Notes under the pieces: model-generated
The model's database searches: none
The model's input: only the letters and a program-made list of their open reading frames with translations
Told to the model about the DNA's origin: nothing
Program-made: the position numbers and the translations under genes
Shown here: one piece after another, positions 1 to 8,601 of the stretch
Layout of the letters: every line of letters begins with the position of its first letter
Position numbering within the stretch: position 1 is the stretch's first letter
From: Sphingomonas azotifigens NBRC 15497
GTDB taxonomy: Bacteria; Pseudomonadota; Alphaproteobacteria; Sphingomonadales; Sphingomonadaceae
Direction of reading: 5' to 3'
DNA length: 64,000 nucleotides
Assembly: GCF_002091475.1 (NCBI RefSeq)
Contig: NZ_BCTR01000014.1
Location: 62,001-126,000 of the forward strand

Positions 1-20
1 TGGCCTGATGGGCGGTTCCC

Positions 21-1196
21 ATGACACAGATGAATGCCCTGTTCGCGTTGGGCGAGCAGCAGATCGCGGTACGTGATCTCGTTCGCCGCGTTGCGCGCGA
101 AAAGGTGGCCCCCCGGGCTGCCGAAATCGACGCGACCGCGGAATACCCGCAGGACATGTTCGACCTGCTGAACGAACTCGGCCTGTTCCTGCTGCCCTTC
201 CCCGAAAGCTATGGCGGGGCGGACGACCTGCTGTCCGGCTGCGTCGCCGTCGAGGAACTGGGGCGGGTCTGCTACAACACCGCCTATATCCTCTTCATGC
301 AATGGCTGCCGATCGGTGCGATCATCGGCGGCGGCACGGCGGAGCAGAAGGATCGCTACCTGCCCGATCTGGCGGCGGGTCGGACGCGCGGCGCCTTCTC
401 GCTGACCGAATCGCAGTCCGGATCGGACGTGTCCGGCATCAAGACCCGCGCCGTTCGCGACGGCGCGGGGTACCGGATCAGCGGCAACAAGATCTGGTGC
501 ACCAACGCCGCCAAGTCGGACTTCGTGCTGGTCGCGGCGAAGGTCGACGGTGCGGACAAGGCGGGGATCAACTTCTTCATCGTGCCCACCGACACCCCGG
601 GGTTCGAGATCGGCCGCAAGGAAGACAAGAGCGGTGCACGCGGCGTGCCGTCGAACCCGCTGTTTCTCGACAACGTCGTCGTCGGGGAGGAGCAGCGGAT
701 CGGGCCCGAGGGGGATGGCTTCCGCTGCGTCGTCGAGGCGCTGAACAGTTCGCGCCCGATCGTCGCTGCACGCGGCGTCGGACTGGCCCAGGGCGCCATC
801 GACCATGCCACCGACTTCATCAGCACGCGTCGGGCGTTCGGACGCACGGTCTCCGATTTCCAGGGCATTCGCTGGATGATCGCCGATATGGAGATCCAGA
901 CGGAGGCAGCGCGCCAGCTCACCTATCGCGCCGCGACGATGGTCGACGCCGGGATCACCGGCCAGGCCATGGCCAAGGCCGCGGCGATCGCCAAGACCTT
1001 CTCCAGCGACACCGCGATGAAGGTCGCGACGGACGCCGTCCAGCTGTTCGGGGCCGCCGGCATCTCGGCGGAATATCCGATCGGACGGTATTTCCGCGAC
1101 GCCAAGGTCTTGCAGATCATCGAAGGCACCAACCAGATCCAGCGCAACCTGATTGCGCGCACGATTCTGGGACGCGAGCAGGAAGCACGATCATGA
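21..1196 (+). CDS. Acyl-CoA dehydrogenase
   Basis: A 391-residue FAD-dependent acyl-CoA dehydrogenase, which oxidises an acyl-CoA to the 2-enoyl-CoA and passes electrons to ETF in the cytoplasm. The length matches the family. The sequence shows the alpha-helical N-terminus, the middle flavin-binding region with FSLTESQSGSD near residues 126-136, and the C-terminal IIEGTNQIQRN with the expected catalytic base Glu368. It starts at the ATG at 21. Its stop overlaps the ATG of the next gene, so the two are probably translationally coupled. ETF genes lie on the opposite strand at 9.8-11.5 kb. The family call is secure. The chain length or ring structure of the substrate cannot be read. Confidence 0.93.
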   Translation: MTQMNALFALGEQQIAVRDLVRRVAREKVAPRAAEIDATAEYPQDMFDLLNELGLFLLPFPESYGGADDLLSGCVAVEELGRVCYNTAYILFMQWLPIGAIIGGGTAEQKDRYLPDLAAGRTRGAFSLTESQSGSDVSGIKTRAVRDGAGYRISGNKIWCTNAAKSDFVLVAAKVDGADKAGINFFIVPTDTPGFEIGRKEDKSGARGVPSNPLFLDNVVVGEEQRIGPEGDGFRCVVEALNSSRPIVAARGVGLAQGAIDHATDFISTRRAFGRTVSDFQGIRWMIADMEIQTEAARQLTYRAATMVDAGITGQAMAKAAAIAKTFSSDTAMKVATDAVQLFGAAGISAEYPIGRYFRDAKVLQIIEGTNQIQRNLIARTILGREQEARS

Positions 1197-1678
1197 ACGA
1201 CACGAACGACGACTATCCGGTGATCGGCCTCGGCTGCGCCTATGAGGATCTGCCGCTGGGACGGAAATTCCGCACGATCGGCCGGACCTTGTTCGAAGCC
1301 GATCTGGTGGCCTTCACGACCTGCACCGGCATGACCGAAGTGCTGTTCACCAACCTCGAATTCCTGAAGGCGGAAAGCGACATCAAGCGCCAGGTGATCC
1401 CCGGCGCGATGGTGTTCACCTTCATCGAAGGGCTGCTGGTCCAGTCGACGATGCAGCACACGGGGTTTGCGTTCCTCGGCATGGACTTCAAGATCGAGGG
1501 CCCCACCTTTGTCGGGGACACGATCCACGCCGAATGCGAGGTGATCGAGAGCCGGCGCAGCAGCAGCCGCCCGAACCGTGGCCTGGTCCGCACCCTGAAC
1601 CGCGTGTTCAAGCAGGATGGCAGCCATGTGCTGACCTACACCCCGCTCCGCATGGTGAAGGCGCGCACCACGGGCTGA
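1193..1678 (+). CDS. MaoC-like hotdog-fold protein, atypical active site
   Basis: A 161-residue protein resembling MaoC/hydratase-2-type hotdog proteins that act on enoyl-CoA thioesters. The N-terminus YEDLPLGRKFRTIGR is the usual MaoC opening. However, the Asp-x4-His hydratase signature (NPxHxD followed by AHG) is not visible. The corresponding stretch reads TGMTEVLFTN followed by VIPGAMVF. It may therefore be a thioesterase-like, non-catalytic or divergent hydratase. The ATG at 1193 sits inside the stop of the acyl-CoA dehydrogenase (ATGA overlap), so it is expected to act on that enzyme's product. The fold is fairly sure and the exact reaction is not. Confidence 0.75.
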   Translation: MNDTNDDYPVIGLGCAYEDLPLGRKFRTIGRTLFEADLVAFTTCTGMTEVLFTNLEFLKAESDIKRQVIPGAMVFTFIEGLLVQSTMQHTGFAFLGMDFKIEGPTFVGDTIHAECEVIESRRSSSRPNRGLVRTLNRVFKQDGSHVLTYTPLRMVKARTTG

Positions 1679-1707
1679 CGCGAACTGGGACGGCCGGAGA
1701 ACAGAAA

Positions 1708-1735
1708 GAGGGCGGGATCAGACGATCCCGCCCTC
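1708..1735. terminator. Bidirectional intrinsic terminator
   Basis: A perfect 12-bp stem (1708-1719 with 1724-1735) closes a 4-nt loop. It is followed by CTTTCCT on the plus strand and preceded by AAAG, which becomes CTTT on the minus strand. It lies exactly between the convergent ends of the hotdog gene (1678) and the P450 gene (1749), where a two-way terminator is expected. Confidence 0.85.
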
Positions 1736-1748
1736 CTTTCCTATCCGG

Positions 1749-2960
1749 TCACCAGACCAGCGGCAGGTGCTCGAAACTGCCGTTGACGCCGGTCTTGAGC
1801 CGCGGCGCATCGGCGGGATCGAGCGCGAAGTCAGGAATGCGCGTCAGCCATTCCTCGAGCAGGATCTTGAGCTCGAGACGCGCCAGCATCGAGCCGGGGC
1901 AGACATGCGGCCCTGCGCCGAAGGTGGTCTTGCTGCCCGACTTGCGGGTAAAATCGACCGTCAGCGGATCCACATACTCGGCCGGATCGACCGCACCAAG
2001 GGGTGTGGACAGGAGCACCCGGTCGCCTGCGCGCATCTCCACCCCGTGAAAGTCGATGTCTTCGACCACGCCCCGTGCCGGGTTGGTAAGCGCGAAGCGG
2101 CGGAGAAATTCCTCGACAGCCGGCTGGATCAACGCGGGCTGCTCGATCAGCTGGCGGCGATGCTCCGGCGAGCAGGCAAGGAACTGCATGATGTGCCCCA
2201 TCATCGATGCGACCGTATCGAGCCCGCCGATCAGCAACAGCGTCGACAGACCAATCGCCTCGTGCTGCGTGATCGGCCGGCCATCGATCTCGGCCGTCGC
2301 GATCCTGCTGATCAGATCCTGGCCCGGGCGGGCCGCACGTTCCATCACGTGGCGTCCGGTATATTCGAACAGCAGCTTGATCGTCTCTTCCTTGGGGCCA
2401 TCGGCGACGACCTGCGCATTGGCGAGCGGCAGCAGCGTCAGGCGATCCTCTTCGGGGAGATCGACCATGCGCATGAAGATCTTGATCGGCAGGTGTTGTG
2501 CGAAATCCTTGATGAATTCGCAGCCGCCGCGCGGCTTCATGCCGTCGATCAGCTCGATCGCCAGCGCCCTCGCCTCCTTCTCGCGCTCCTTCAATGCCGA
2601 GACGATGAAGGCGGAGGCGAACAGCTTCCGAAAGCTTTGCTGAACCGGCGGGTCGAGTTCGATCGGCGCGAGCTTCGGCGCCTCGGGAGGGCGGTTCGGG
2701 TTGAGGCTGGCGCCCTTGGTCGAGGTAAACCGCTGATAGTCGCCAAAGGCTTCGGAAAGATGATCCCGGCGCGTCAGGATCCAATGGCCGCCATTATACG
2801 GCGACCAGAAGATGTCGGGCGCCTTGGCGCGCACGGCGAGAAATGCCTCATGATATTGCTCGTCACCCGTGATCGGACGGTAGGCGTCGAAATCGACGAC
2901 CAGTTCGGGCGGAACGTGCGCGGGCACGGGATATTTCTGGGCAGGGGTTTTGAAGGTCAT
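1749..2960 (-). CDS. Cytochrome P450 (bacterial class I, P450cam-like)
   Basis: A 403-residue soluble P450, which hydroxylates a small hydrophobic substrate using electrons from a [2Fe-2S] ferredoxin. Visible motifs are the I-helix oxygen-activation stretch LLLIGGLDTVAS, the K-helix ExxR in EEFLRRF, and the haem loop FGAGPHVCPG with Cys354 as thiolate ligand (P450cam uses Cys357). The ATG at 2960 was chosen because the family N-terminus starts there; the open frame runs on upstream into the crotonase gene but encodes nothing recognisable. It lies 23 bp after that crotonase on the same strand, so the two are probably cotranscribed. A matching ferredoxin is encoded at 9503-9820. No ferredoxin reductase is in the window. 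The family is certain and the substrate unknown. Confidence 0.95.
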   Translation of the reverse strand: MTFKTPAQKYPVPAHVPPELVVDFDAYRPITGDEQYHEAFLAVRAKAPDIFWSPYNGGHWILTRRDHLSEAFGDYQRFTSTKGASLNPNRPPEAPKLAPIELDPPVQQSFRKLFASAFIVSALKEREKEARALAIELIDGMKPRGGCEFIKDFAQHLPIKIFMRMVDLPEEDRLTLLPLANAQVVADGPKEETIKLLFEYTGRHVMERAARPGQDLISRIATAEIDGRPITQHEAIGLSTLLLIGGLDTVASMMGHIMQFLACSPEHRRQLIEQPALIQPAVEEFLRRFALTNPARGVVEDIDFHGVEMRAGDRVLLSTPLGAVDPAEYVDPLTVDFTRKSGSKTTFGAGPHVCPGSMLARLELKILLEEWLTRIPDFALDPADAPRLKTGVNGSFEHLPLVW

Positions 2961-2983
2961 GGGCTTGTTCCTGCTAAGGGAGG

Positions 2984-3790
2984 TCAGACGGCGCTGGTTT
3001 CGGGCCAGGCCGGGCTGCGCTTCTCTCGGTGGGAACGCACCCCCTCCTGCGGCTCGAAGCCTGCAAATCCGAGGAATTCGAGCGCCAGGCTGGCGTCGAA
3101 GGTCGGCCCCATCTGGCGCAGCCAGTTGTTGAGCGAATGCTTGGTCCAGCGGATGGCGGATTGCGCGCCGGTGGCGAGCCGCGTCGCCAGTTCTACCGCC
3201 TTGTCGTCCAGCTCGCTGTCCTCGACCGCCAGCGAGATCAGACCGATGTCCGCGGCCTGCTCGCCGAGCAGCGTATCGCACAGCAGCAGCCAGTATTTGG
3301 CGCGCGCCATCCCGCAGAGGAGCGGCCAGATGATCGCCGCATGATCGCCGGCCGCGACGCCCAGGCGGGTATGGCCGTCGATGATCCGGCAATCCTTCGT
3401 CGCCACCGAAATGTCGGCGAGGATGCCGGTGACGAGCCCCGCCCCTACCGCCACGCCGCGCATGGCGCTGACGACCGGCTTGTTGCAGTTGATCAGGTTG
3501 TAGACGATCGCCCGCGCTTCCTTCCAGCCGCGCGCACGCGCCTCGGGGTCGTTCATCAGATCTTCCACCATCGCGAAATCGCCGCCGGCGGAGAAAAACC
3601 GGTCGTTGCCCGTGATGATCGCGGCGTTGACGTCGGGATCGGCGTCGAGATCGTTCCATATCTCCGCCAGTTCCCAGTGCATCCGATGATCGGCGGTATT
3701 CATCTTGCCATTGTCGAGGCGGATGCGCAGCACCTTGGGGTGCGGGCGGTCGAAACTAAGTCGTTCGTATTTTGCGTAACGATCGGTCAT
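2984..3790 (-). CDS. Enoyl-CoA hydratase/isomerase family protein (crotonase)
   Basis: A 268-residue crotonase-fold protein. Members hydrate or isomerise enoyl-CoA esters or cleave C-C bonds in beta-oxidation-like pathways. The oxyanion-hole stretch FFSAGGDFAM and a second region AVGAGLVTGILAD fit the family, and the length is typical. The usual catalytic glutamates of true hydratases are not obvious, so the reaction is left open. It starts at the ATG at 3790 (MTDRYAKYERLSF). It is upstream of the P450 gene by 23 bp and follows the quinone-oxidoreductase-like gene on the same strand after about 100 bp, giving a probable three-gene minus-strand unit. Confidence 0.88.
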   Translation of the reverse strand: MTDRYAKYERLSFDRPHPKVLRIRLDNGKMNTADHRMHWELAEIWNDLDADPDVNAAIITGNDRFFSAGGDFAMVEDLMNDPEARARGWKEARAIVYNLINCNKPVVSAMRGVAVGAGLVTGILADISVATKDCRIIDGHTRLGVAAGDHAAIIWPLLCGMARAKYWLLLCDTLLGEQAADIGLISLAVEDSELDDKAVELATRLATGAQSAIRWTKHSLNNWLRQMGPTFDASLALEFLGFAGFEPQEGVRSHREKRSPAWPETSAV

Positions 3791-3813
3791 CACATGCTCC
3801 GGAAACGGGTCAG

Positions 3814-3853
3814 GCGCCGGTGATACCATGCGCCGCCCGCACCGCACCGGCGC
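3814..3853. repeat. Intergenic inverted repeat, possible attenuator or terminator
   Basis: Perfect 9-bp arms (3814-3822 GCGCCGGTG and 3845-3853 CACCGGCGC) are separated by 22 nt, between the oxidoreductase stop (3889) and the crotonase start (3790). No T-run follows on the minus strand, so a role as an intrinsic terminator is weak. It could reduce read-through or stabilise the 3' end of the upstream message. Confidence 0.35.
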
Positions 3854-3888
3854 GGCCGCGCATTTCATATTCTTGATGCGTGCGCCGA

Positions 3889-4812
3889 TCAGGGTATCAG
3901 CACGACCTTCCCGCCCGCGGATCCGGCATCCACCAGCCGCTGGGCATCGGCAGCCTGCACCAAGGGAAAGCGCGCCGCGATCGCCACCTCCAACGCGCCG
4001 GCACCCGCTGCCTGGGCCAGCCGGGCGAGCCGATCGGCATCCGCGTGCACGCCGAAAAAGCCGGGCGTGCACGGCAGCCCCTCCGCCGGGATGGGCGTGG
4101 TGGAGACGGTGCGGATCCGCCCGCCGGCCCGCACGTGCCGGCAGAGATCGGCAACCAGCGCGCCGCCCACGGTATCGGCGACATGATCGAACGGCGCGCC
4201 GGTCCATTGCTGCTCGCCCAGCACGATCGCCTGCGCTGCGCCCAGCGCAATCGCGGTATCGACATGCTTCGCACGGACCGCCGCCACGACCCTGGCACCC
4301 CGCGCCCGCGCCGCGTGGAGCGCGAAGCGGCCGACGGCGCCGGTTGCGCCCGTCAGCAACACCGTCTCGCCCGGCTGGACATCGAGCTGCTCCTCGATCA
4401 GCTGCACCCCGGTGAGCCCGGGCGTCGGCAATGTGGCCGCCGCCTCGAACGACAGCGTATCGGCGATCGGCGCGGCGGACCTAGGCGCGACAGCGGCATA
4501 TTCGGCATAGGCGCCCTGCACCAGCGCATCGAGCATCGCGGCCACCCGCGTACCCGGCGGCATCGCCGCGTCTTCCGAGTACACGACCTCGCCGGCGACG
4601 TCGTAGCCCGGAACCTGCGGGAATTGCAGCGGACGGGTGCGGGCGAACATCCCCGAACGCCATTTGCCGTCGGCCGGGTTCACCCCGATCGCGCACACCC
4701 GCACGAGCATCTGCCCGGGTTGCGGCACCGGGCAAGGCAACCGCGCCTCGCGCAGGACCGAGGCATCGCCGTAACCGTCGAACACGATCGCCCGCATGGT
4801 TTCCGCCGTCAT
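3889..4812 (-). CDS. MDR-family quinone oxidoreductase-like protein (zinc-free)
   Basis: A 307-residue medium-chain dehydrogenase/reductase of the NADPH:quinone oxidoreductase/enoyl reductase group. The N-terminal GroES-like part contains GVNPADGKWRSG and the Rossmann part contains LTGATGAVGRFALHAA. The catalytic and structural zinc cysteines of alcohol dehydrogenases are absent. The start at 4812 was chosen because a strong GGAGG lies just upstream on the minus strand. An upstream in-frame extension has no family similarity. The gene is first in a probable unit with the crotonase and the P450, and diverges from the CMD gene at 5002. Members reduce enones or quinones; the substrate here is unknown. 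Confidence 0.87.
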   Translation of the reverse strand: MTAETMRAIVFDGYGDASVLREARLPCPVPQPGQMLVRVCAIGVNPADGKWRSGMFARTRPLQFPQVPGYDVAGEVVYSEDAAMPPGTRVAAMLDALVQGAYAEYAAVAPRSAAPIADTLSFEAAATLPTPGLTGVQLIEEQLDVQPGETVLLTGATGAVGRFALHAARARGARVVAAVRAKHVDTAIALGAAQAIVLGEQQWTGAPFDHVADTVGGALVADLCRHVRAGGRIRTVSTTPIPAEGLPCTPGFFGVHADADRLARLAQAAGAGALEVAIAARFPLVQAADAQRLVDAGSAGGKVVLIP

Positions 4813-5001
4813 ATGCTGCCTCCTTGGATCCTGTTCGCCGCACCCTCGCCGCCGCGACCATGCCATCACATAGGAGCGGTCGTGCCCGTATCGATTCCGG
4901 CATCACAAGCCTGATGAGTGCCGCGTGCATTGCGCATGCGCGTCGTCCTTCGCCACATAGGGCCGGCACGGTGACCGGTGCACCCAGGAGAGAGAAGCAG
5001 A
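4813..5001. promoter_or_regulatory. Divergent intergenic region with a 10-bp palindrome
   Basis: These 189 bp must hold the promoters for the minus-strand oxidoreductase unit and the plus-strand CMD-SDR unit. A perfect palindrome GCGCATGCGC lies at 4932-4941. No convincing -35/-10 pair was seen. The TetR protein encoded at 8602 is the nearest candidate regulator, but the link is only positional. Confidence 0.3.
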
Positions 5002-5421
5002 ATGACGGACTATCGCGCCAGCGGACTGGCAACCTTCACCGCGATGTTGGGCGAAGAGATCGCGCAGCGGCTGGCCAGCCAGGCCGATGCCGGCGGATTT
5101 CTTTCCGGGAGTTCGGCGCTGGCACTGGATTTCGCGTTCGGCGGCGTCTGGTCGCGGCCCGGGCTGGAGATGAAACAGCGCAGCCTTATCGTCATCGCGA
5201 TCCTGATCGCCACGCGCCAATATTCCGAGCTGAAGAACCATGTGCGCATCGGCATCCGCAACGGCCTGACCGCGCGCGAGATCGAGGAAGCGCTGATCCA
5301 GTGCGTGCCCTATCTCGGCTTTCCGGCGGTCGCCTCCGCCCAGGGCCCGGTGATCGAAGTCCTGCGCGAACTCGGGCTCGACCCTTCGGTTCAAACTCCG
5401 GAAGAGCGGGGCGTGCTGTGA
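5002..5421 (+). CDS. Carboxymuconolactone decarboxylase (CMD) family protein
   Basis: A 139-residue all-helical protein of the CMD/AhpD superfamily. The core MKQRSLIVIAILIATRQ, followed by LKNHVRIGIRNGL and EEALIQCVPYLGFPA, is typical of gamma-carboxymuconolactone decarboxylases. There is only one cysteine in that region, so it is not an AhpD-type CxxC peroxidase partner. The ATG at 5002 follows an AGGAGAGAG ribosome-binding site; an in-frame extension upstream is not family-like. Its stop overlaps the GTG start of the SDR gene. In this setting it may decarboxylate or isomerise a ring-cleavage or beta-keto intermediate, but that is inferred from context. Confidence 0.85.
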   Translation: MTDYRASGLATFTAMLGEEIAQRLASQADAGGFLSGSSALALDFAFGGVWSRPGLEMKQRSLIVIAILIATRQYSELKNHVRIGIRNGLTAREIEEALIQCVPYLGFPAVASAQGPVIEVLRELGLDPSVQTPEERGVL

Positions 5422-6416
5422 TCGGCGCGGCAGGGCATGCGCCGATCGACTTCCGCGATCGTGTCGTCGTCGTCACCGGCGGCGGCGGTGCGCTCGGTGC
5501 GGCCTTCTCGAAAGAGCTCGCGCGGCGCGGCGCGGCCGTGGTCGTGAACGATCTGGGCGGCGACACGACCGGTCAGGGTTCCGCCGCCGATTATGCCGAT
5601 GTCGTCGTGCGCGAAATCGAGGCGGCCGGCGGCCGCGCCCTCGCCAACTATGATACGGTCGCGACCGAGGCCGGCGGCGAGGCCATCATCGATGCCGCGC
5701 TTTCGCGCTTCGGGCGCGTCGATGCGGTCATCAGCAATGCCGGCAACCAGCGCAATGCGGGCTTCGGTGCGCTTTCGGCCGACGACATCGACGCCGTGCT
5801 GGCCGTGCATGTGAAGGGCGCGTTCTTCGTGTGCCAGCCCGCCTACCGCGCGATGCTGCGGCAGGGATATGGCCGCTTGCTGCTGATCGGATCGCAGTCC
5901 GGCGTGTTCGGCAATCCCTTCCGGGCCAATTACGGTGCGGCGAAGACGGCGATGATCGGGCTGATGAACGTCATCGCGCAGGAGGCCCCGGCCGGAATCG
6001 CGGTCAATTGCCTCTTCCCCAATGCGCGCGGCGGCCGGCTGGGGGGAACACCGCTGGCCGAGCGCCCGGACGGCGCGTTCCTGAAGGCGGCGGGCGAGCG
6101 GAGCCGGCACTATGCCGACGCGATGACGCCCGAGTCGGTCGCGGCGATGGCCTGCTACCTCGTCAGCAACGCCTGCACCACGTCGCAGAACATGTACTCG
6201 GTGCTCGGCGGGAAGTTCGCCCGGATCTTCATCGGCCTCACCCAGGGCTGGTGCCAGCCGGGAAGCGAAGCCCCGACCAGCGAGGACATCCTCGACCATC
6301 TCGCCGCCATCGACGACTGCACGCGCTTCGACATGCCGCGCAGCGGCCTGGAGGAAATGGACACGGTGGTCGCCGCGCGCCTCGCACAGAAGGGCACCCA
6401 GGCAACGGGCGAATAA
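5418..6416 (+). CDS. Short-chain dehydrogenase/reductase (SDR), MFE-2-like
   Basis: A 332-residue NAD(P)-dependent SDR. The cofactor motif TGGGGALG sits near residues 18-25, NAG near the middle, and the catalytic Tyr172-x3-Lys176 in YGAAK. The N-terminal half resembles the 3-hydroxyacyl-CoA dehydrogenase domain of peroxisomal multifunctional enzyme 2 and 17-beta-HSD4 (VVVNDLGGD after the second strand). This fits oxidation of a 3-hydroxyacyl-CoA made by the neighbouring crotonases. The GTG start at 5418 overlaps the CMD stop (GTGA). It is longer than a minimal SDR because of a C-terminal extension of about 80 residues with no recognised domain. Confidence 0.88.
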   Translation: MIGAAGHAPIDFRDRVVVVTGGGGALGAAFSKELARRGAAVVVNDLGGDTTGQGSAADYADVVVREIEAAGGRALANYDTVATEAGGEAIIDAALSRFGRVDAVISNAGNQRNAGFGALSADDIDAVLAVHVKGAFFVCQPAYRAMLRQGYGRLLLIGSQSGVFGNPFRANYGAAKTAMIGLMNVIAQEAPAGIAVNCLFPNARGGRLGGTPLAERPDGAFLKAAGERSRHYADAMTPESVAAMACYLVSNACTTSQNMYSVLGGKFARIFIGLTQGWCQPGSEAPTSEDILDHLAAIDDCTRFDMPRSGLEEMDTVVAARLAQKGTQATGE

Positions 6417-6423
6417 TTTCTTT

Positions 6424-6433
6424 AACGATCGTT
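6424..6433. promoter_or_regulatory. AACGATCGTT palindrome, candidate TetR operator
   Basis: A perfect 10-bp palindrome lies in an A/T-richer stretch just after the SDR stop and 73 bp before the crotonase start. The flanking sequence (GGATAATGCTATATCG) contains -10-like hexamers. The location suits a regulated promoter for the crotonase-NMO-TetR genes downstream. Only one copy was found by eye. Confidence 0.35.
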
Positions 6434-6506
6434 TGGATAATGCTATATCGCTCGGAAACGGCGCTGCGGAACGCATTCGCGAGAAGCGCATGAGGAGCGG
6501 ATACGC

Positions 6507-7397
6507 ATGGGTTTCGAGACGATCCTGTATGAGGTGAACGACAACATCGCGACGATCACGCTGAACCGCCCCGAGGTGCTGAACGCCATGGGCGGCGGGA
6601 TGCGCGAAGAGCTGATCGCGGCGTTCGACCTGACCGACGGTGACGACGATGTCCGCGCCGTCGTCGTTACCGGAGCGGGCAAGGCGTTTTGCGGGGGCGC
6701 CGACTTTTCGAAGGGCGCCGCCGTGTTCGACAAGAACCGGGATCCCGCCCATAGCCCGGTCCGCCCGGACGGCAGCATCGACTATAGCAATCCCCTGTCG
6801 CGCGACGGGGGCGGCCTGGTGGCGCTCCGCATCTTCCGCAGCCTGAAACCAGTGATCGCCGCCATCAACGGCGCGGCCGCCGGCGTCGGCGCGTCGATGA
6901 CGCTGCCGATGGACATCCGCATCGGCAGCGAGAAGGCGCGGATGGGCTTCGTCTACGCACGGCGCGGCATCGTCCATGAATGCTGCTCCTCCTGGTTCCT
7001 CCCCCGCGCCGTCGGCATCAACAAGGCGCTGGAGTGGAGCTTCAGCGGGCGGATCATCCCGGCCGACGAGCTCAAGGCGGCGGGGCTGCTCAGCCAGGTC
7101 GTGCCGCCGGAAGAATTGCTGCCGGCGGCCTATGCCATTGGCCGCGAGATCGCCGAGAACACCGCGCCGGTGTCGATCGCGCTGATGCGGCAGATGCTGT
7201 GGCGGGGGCTGGGCATGCCCGATCCGATGGACGCGCACCGGATCGAAAGCCGCGGCATTTCGACCCGCGGGCGGACGCCGGACGCAAAGGAAGGCGTGAA
7301 GTCCTTCATCGAGCGCCGCCTGCCGGAATTCGAGTGCAAGGTCTCGAGCGACATGCCCGATTTCTATCCCTGGTGGGAGGAGCCGGTGTACGGCTGA
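6507..7397 (+). CDS. Enoyl-CoA hydratase/crotonase family protein
   Basis: A 296-residue crotonase with the classical N-terminus (IATITLNRPEVLNAMG), the oxyanion-hole region AFCGGADFSKGA and the second loop NGAAAGVGASMTLPMDIRIG. Such enzymes hydrate 2-enoyl-CoA or carry out related thioester chemistry in the cytoplasm. It starts at the ATG at 6507 after GAGGAGCGG. It is longer than 260-residue hydratases because of an insertion between residues about 75 and 105 and a C-terminal tail ending in a Trp-rich PWWEEPVYG. It shares little obvious similarity with the crotonase at 2984, so the cluster has two functionally separate crotonases. Confidence 0.9.
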   Translation: MGFETILYEVNDNIATITLNRPEVLNAMGGGMREELIAAFDLTDGDDDVRAVVVTGAGKAFCGGADFSKGAAVFDKNRDPAHSPVRPDGSIDYSNPLSRDGGGLVALRIFRSLKPVIAAINGAAAGVGASMTLPMDIRIGSEKARMGFVYARRGIVHECCSSWFLPRAVGINKALEWSFSGRIIPADELKAAGLLSQVVPPEELLPAAYAIGREIAENTAPVSIALMRQMLWRGLGMPDPMDAHRIESRGISTRGRTPDAKEGVKSFIERRLPEFECKVSSDMPDFYPWWEEPVYG

Positions 7398-7447
7398 CTC
7401 CGTCCGTCATCTAGCATCGCCGGAACGCTCCGCGAGAGAGGTGGATC

Positions 7448-8554
7448 ATGAAGACCGCGATTACCGAACTGTTCGACATCCAGCACCCGATCCTGAACGC
7501 CGGCATGGGCCGCATCGCCTATCCTGAAATGGTGATCGCCGTGTGCAACGCCGGCGGGCTGGGCGTGTACGGCGCCGGCTCGAACCCGCCCGAGCGGGTG
7601 CGCGAGGATATTCGCCGCATCCGCGCCGCGACCGACCGCCCGTTCGGCATCAACGCGCCGCTTGCGCTGCCGAACGCGATGGAGAATGTGAAGATCGCGC
7701 TGGAAGAAGAGGTGCCGGTCATCAACTATTCGATGGGCCGCGGCGACTGGATCGTGAAGCGGGCGCGCACCTATGGCGGCAAGGTCATGGCGTCGGTCAA
7801 CAGCGTGAAGCTGGCGGTCAGCGCGCAGAAACACGGCGCCGATGCGGTGATCGCCGCCGGACACGAGGCCGCCGGCCATGCCGGTGACATCACGACGTTC
7901 GTGCTGGTCCCGCGGCTCGCCGAGCTGCTCGACATTCCGATCATCGCGGCGGGCGGCGTCGCCAACGGCGCGGGCCTGGTGGGGGCGCTCGCGCTCGGTG
8001 CGGAGGGCGTGTCGATGGGCACGCGGATGCTGCTGACCAACGAAGGCGTCGTCCACGACAATTTCAAGCAGCGCGCCGTCGAATCCGACGTCGACCGGAC
8101 GCTCTATTCGAACAAGTTCGACGGGCATATGTGCCGCGTGCTCAACACGCCGGGGCCGGAGCGGATCTACAACGGCAAGCAGTCGCTGAACCCGGTCTCG
8201 ATCTTTCTGCAGTCCTTCGGGATCGCCCGCGAGCTCGAGCAGCCATATCTCAAGATGTTCTCCGACGTCTTGCGCAAGGGCCCCAAGGAGACCTTCGCGA
8301 TGATGCGGATGGCGCGGATGCTCAAGATGGGCACGCTCGCGCGCGACACCGGCGACCTGGAACACGGCCAGTGCGGCGCGGGCATGTCGGTCGGGCTGGT
8401 CCACGACATCCCGTCGATCGCCGAGGTGATCGAACGGGTGGTCGCTGAGGCAGAGGAAAGCTTCGGCAGGCTGGCGGGCCTGATGGAGCGCGACGTCGTG
8501 GCACGCGAGGCAGCCGCGGCGGCCGGGCGGAGCATCTCCTCCGCCGCAGCTTGA
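7448..8554 (+). CDS. Nitronate monooxygenase-like FMN protein (NMO/2-nitropropane dioxygenase family)
   Basis: A 368-residue TIM-barrel flavoprotein. HPILNAGMGRIA at the N-terminus, GHEAAGHAGD with the likely catalytic His144, and the phosphate-binding IIAAGGVANGAG and GAEGVSMGTRML are family hallmarks. Many members encoded in CoA-catabolic clusters do not act on nitroalkanes but as oxidoreductases of unclear substrate, so the name is a family label. It starts at the ATG at 7448 behind a GAGAGAGGTGG site. It sits 50 bp after the crotonase and 47 bp before the TetR gene, probably in one operon. Confidence 0.88.
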   Translation: MKTAITELFDIQHPILNAGMGRIAYPEMVIAVCNAGGLGVYGAGSNPPERVREDIRRIRAATDRPFGINAPLALPNAMENVKIALEEEVPVINYSMGRGDWIVKRARTYGGKVMASVNSVKLAVSAQKHGADAVIAAGHEAAGHAGDITTFVLVPRLAELLDIPIIAAGGVANGAGLVGALALGAEGVSMGTRMLLTNEGVVHDNFKQRAVESDVDRTLYSNKFDGHMCRVLNTPGPERIYNGKQSLNPVSIFLQSFGIARELEQPYLKMFSDVLRKGPKETFAMMRMARMLKMGTLARDTGDLEHGQCGAGMSVGLVHDIPSIAEVIERVVAEAEESFGRLAGLMERDVVAREAAAAAGRSISSAAA

Positions 8555-8601
8555 TCGGCGGCGCGCCTTGTGCGAGCGCGCAGGCATGGAGCTGACGGGA
8601 C

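Noticed and set aside
1..8. TGA at 6-8 as the end of an upstream gene
   Set aside because: Only two codons are visible, so no gene can be supported.
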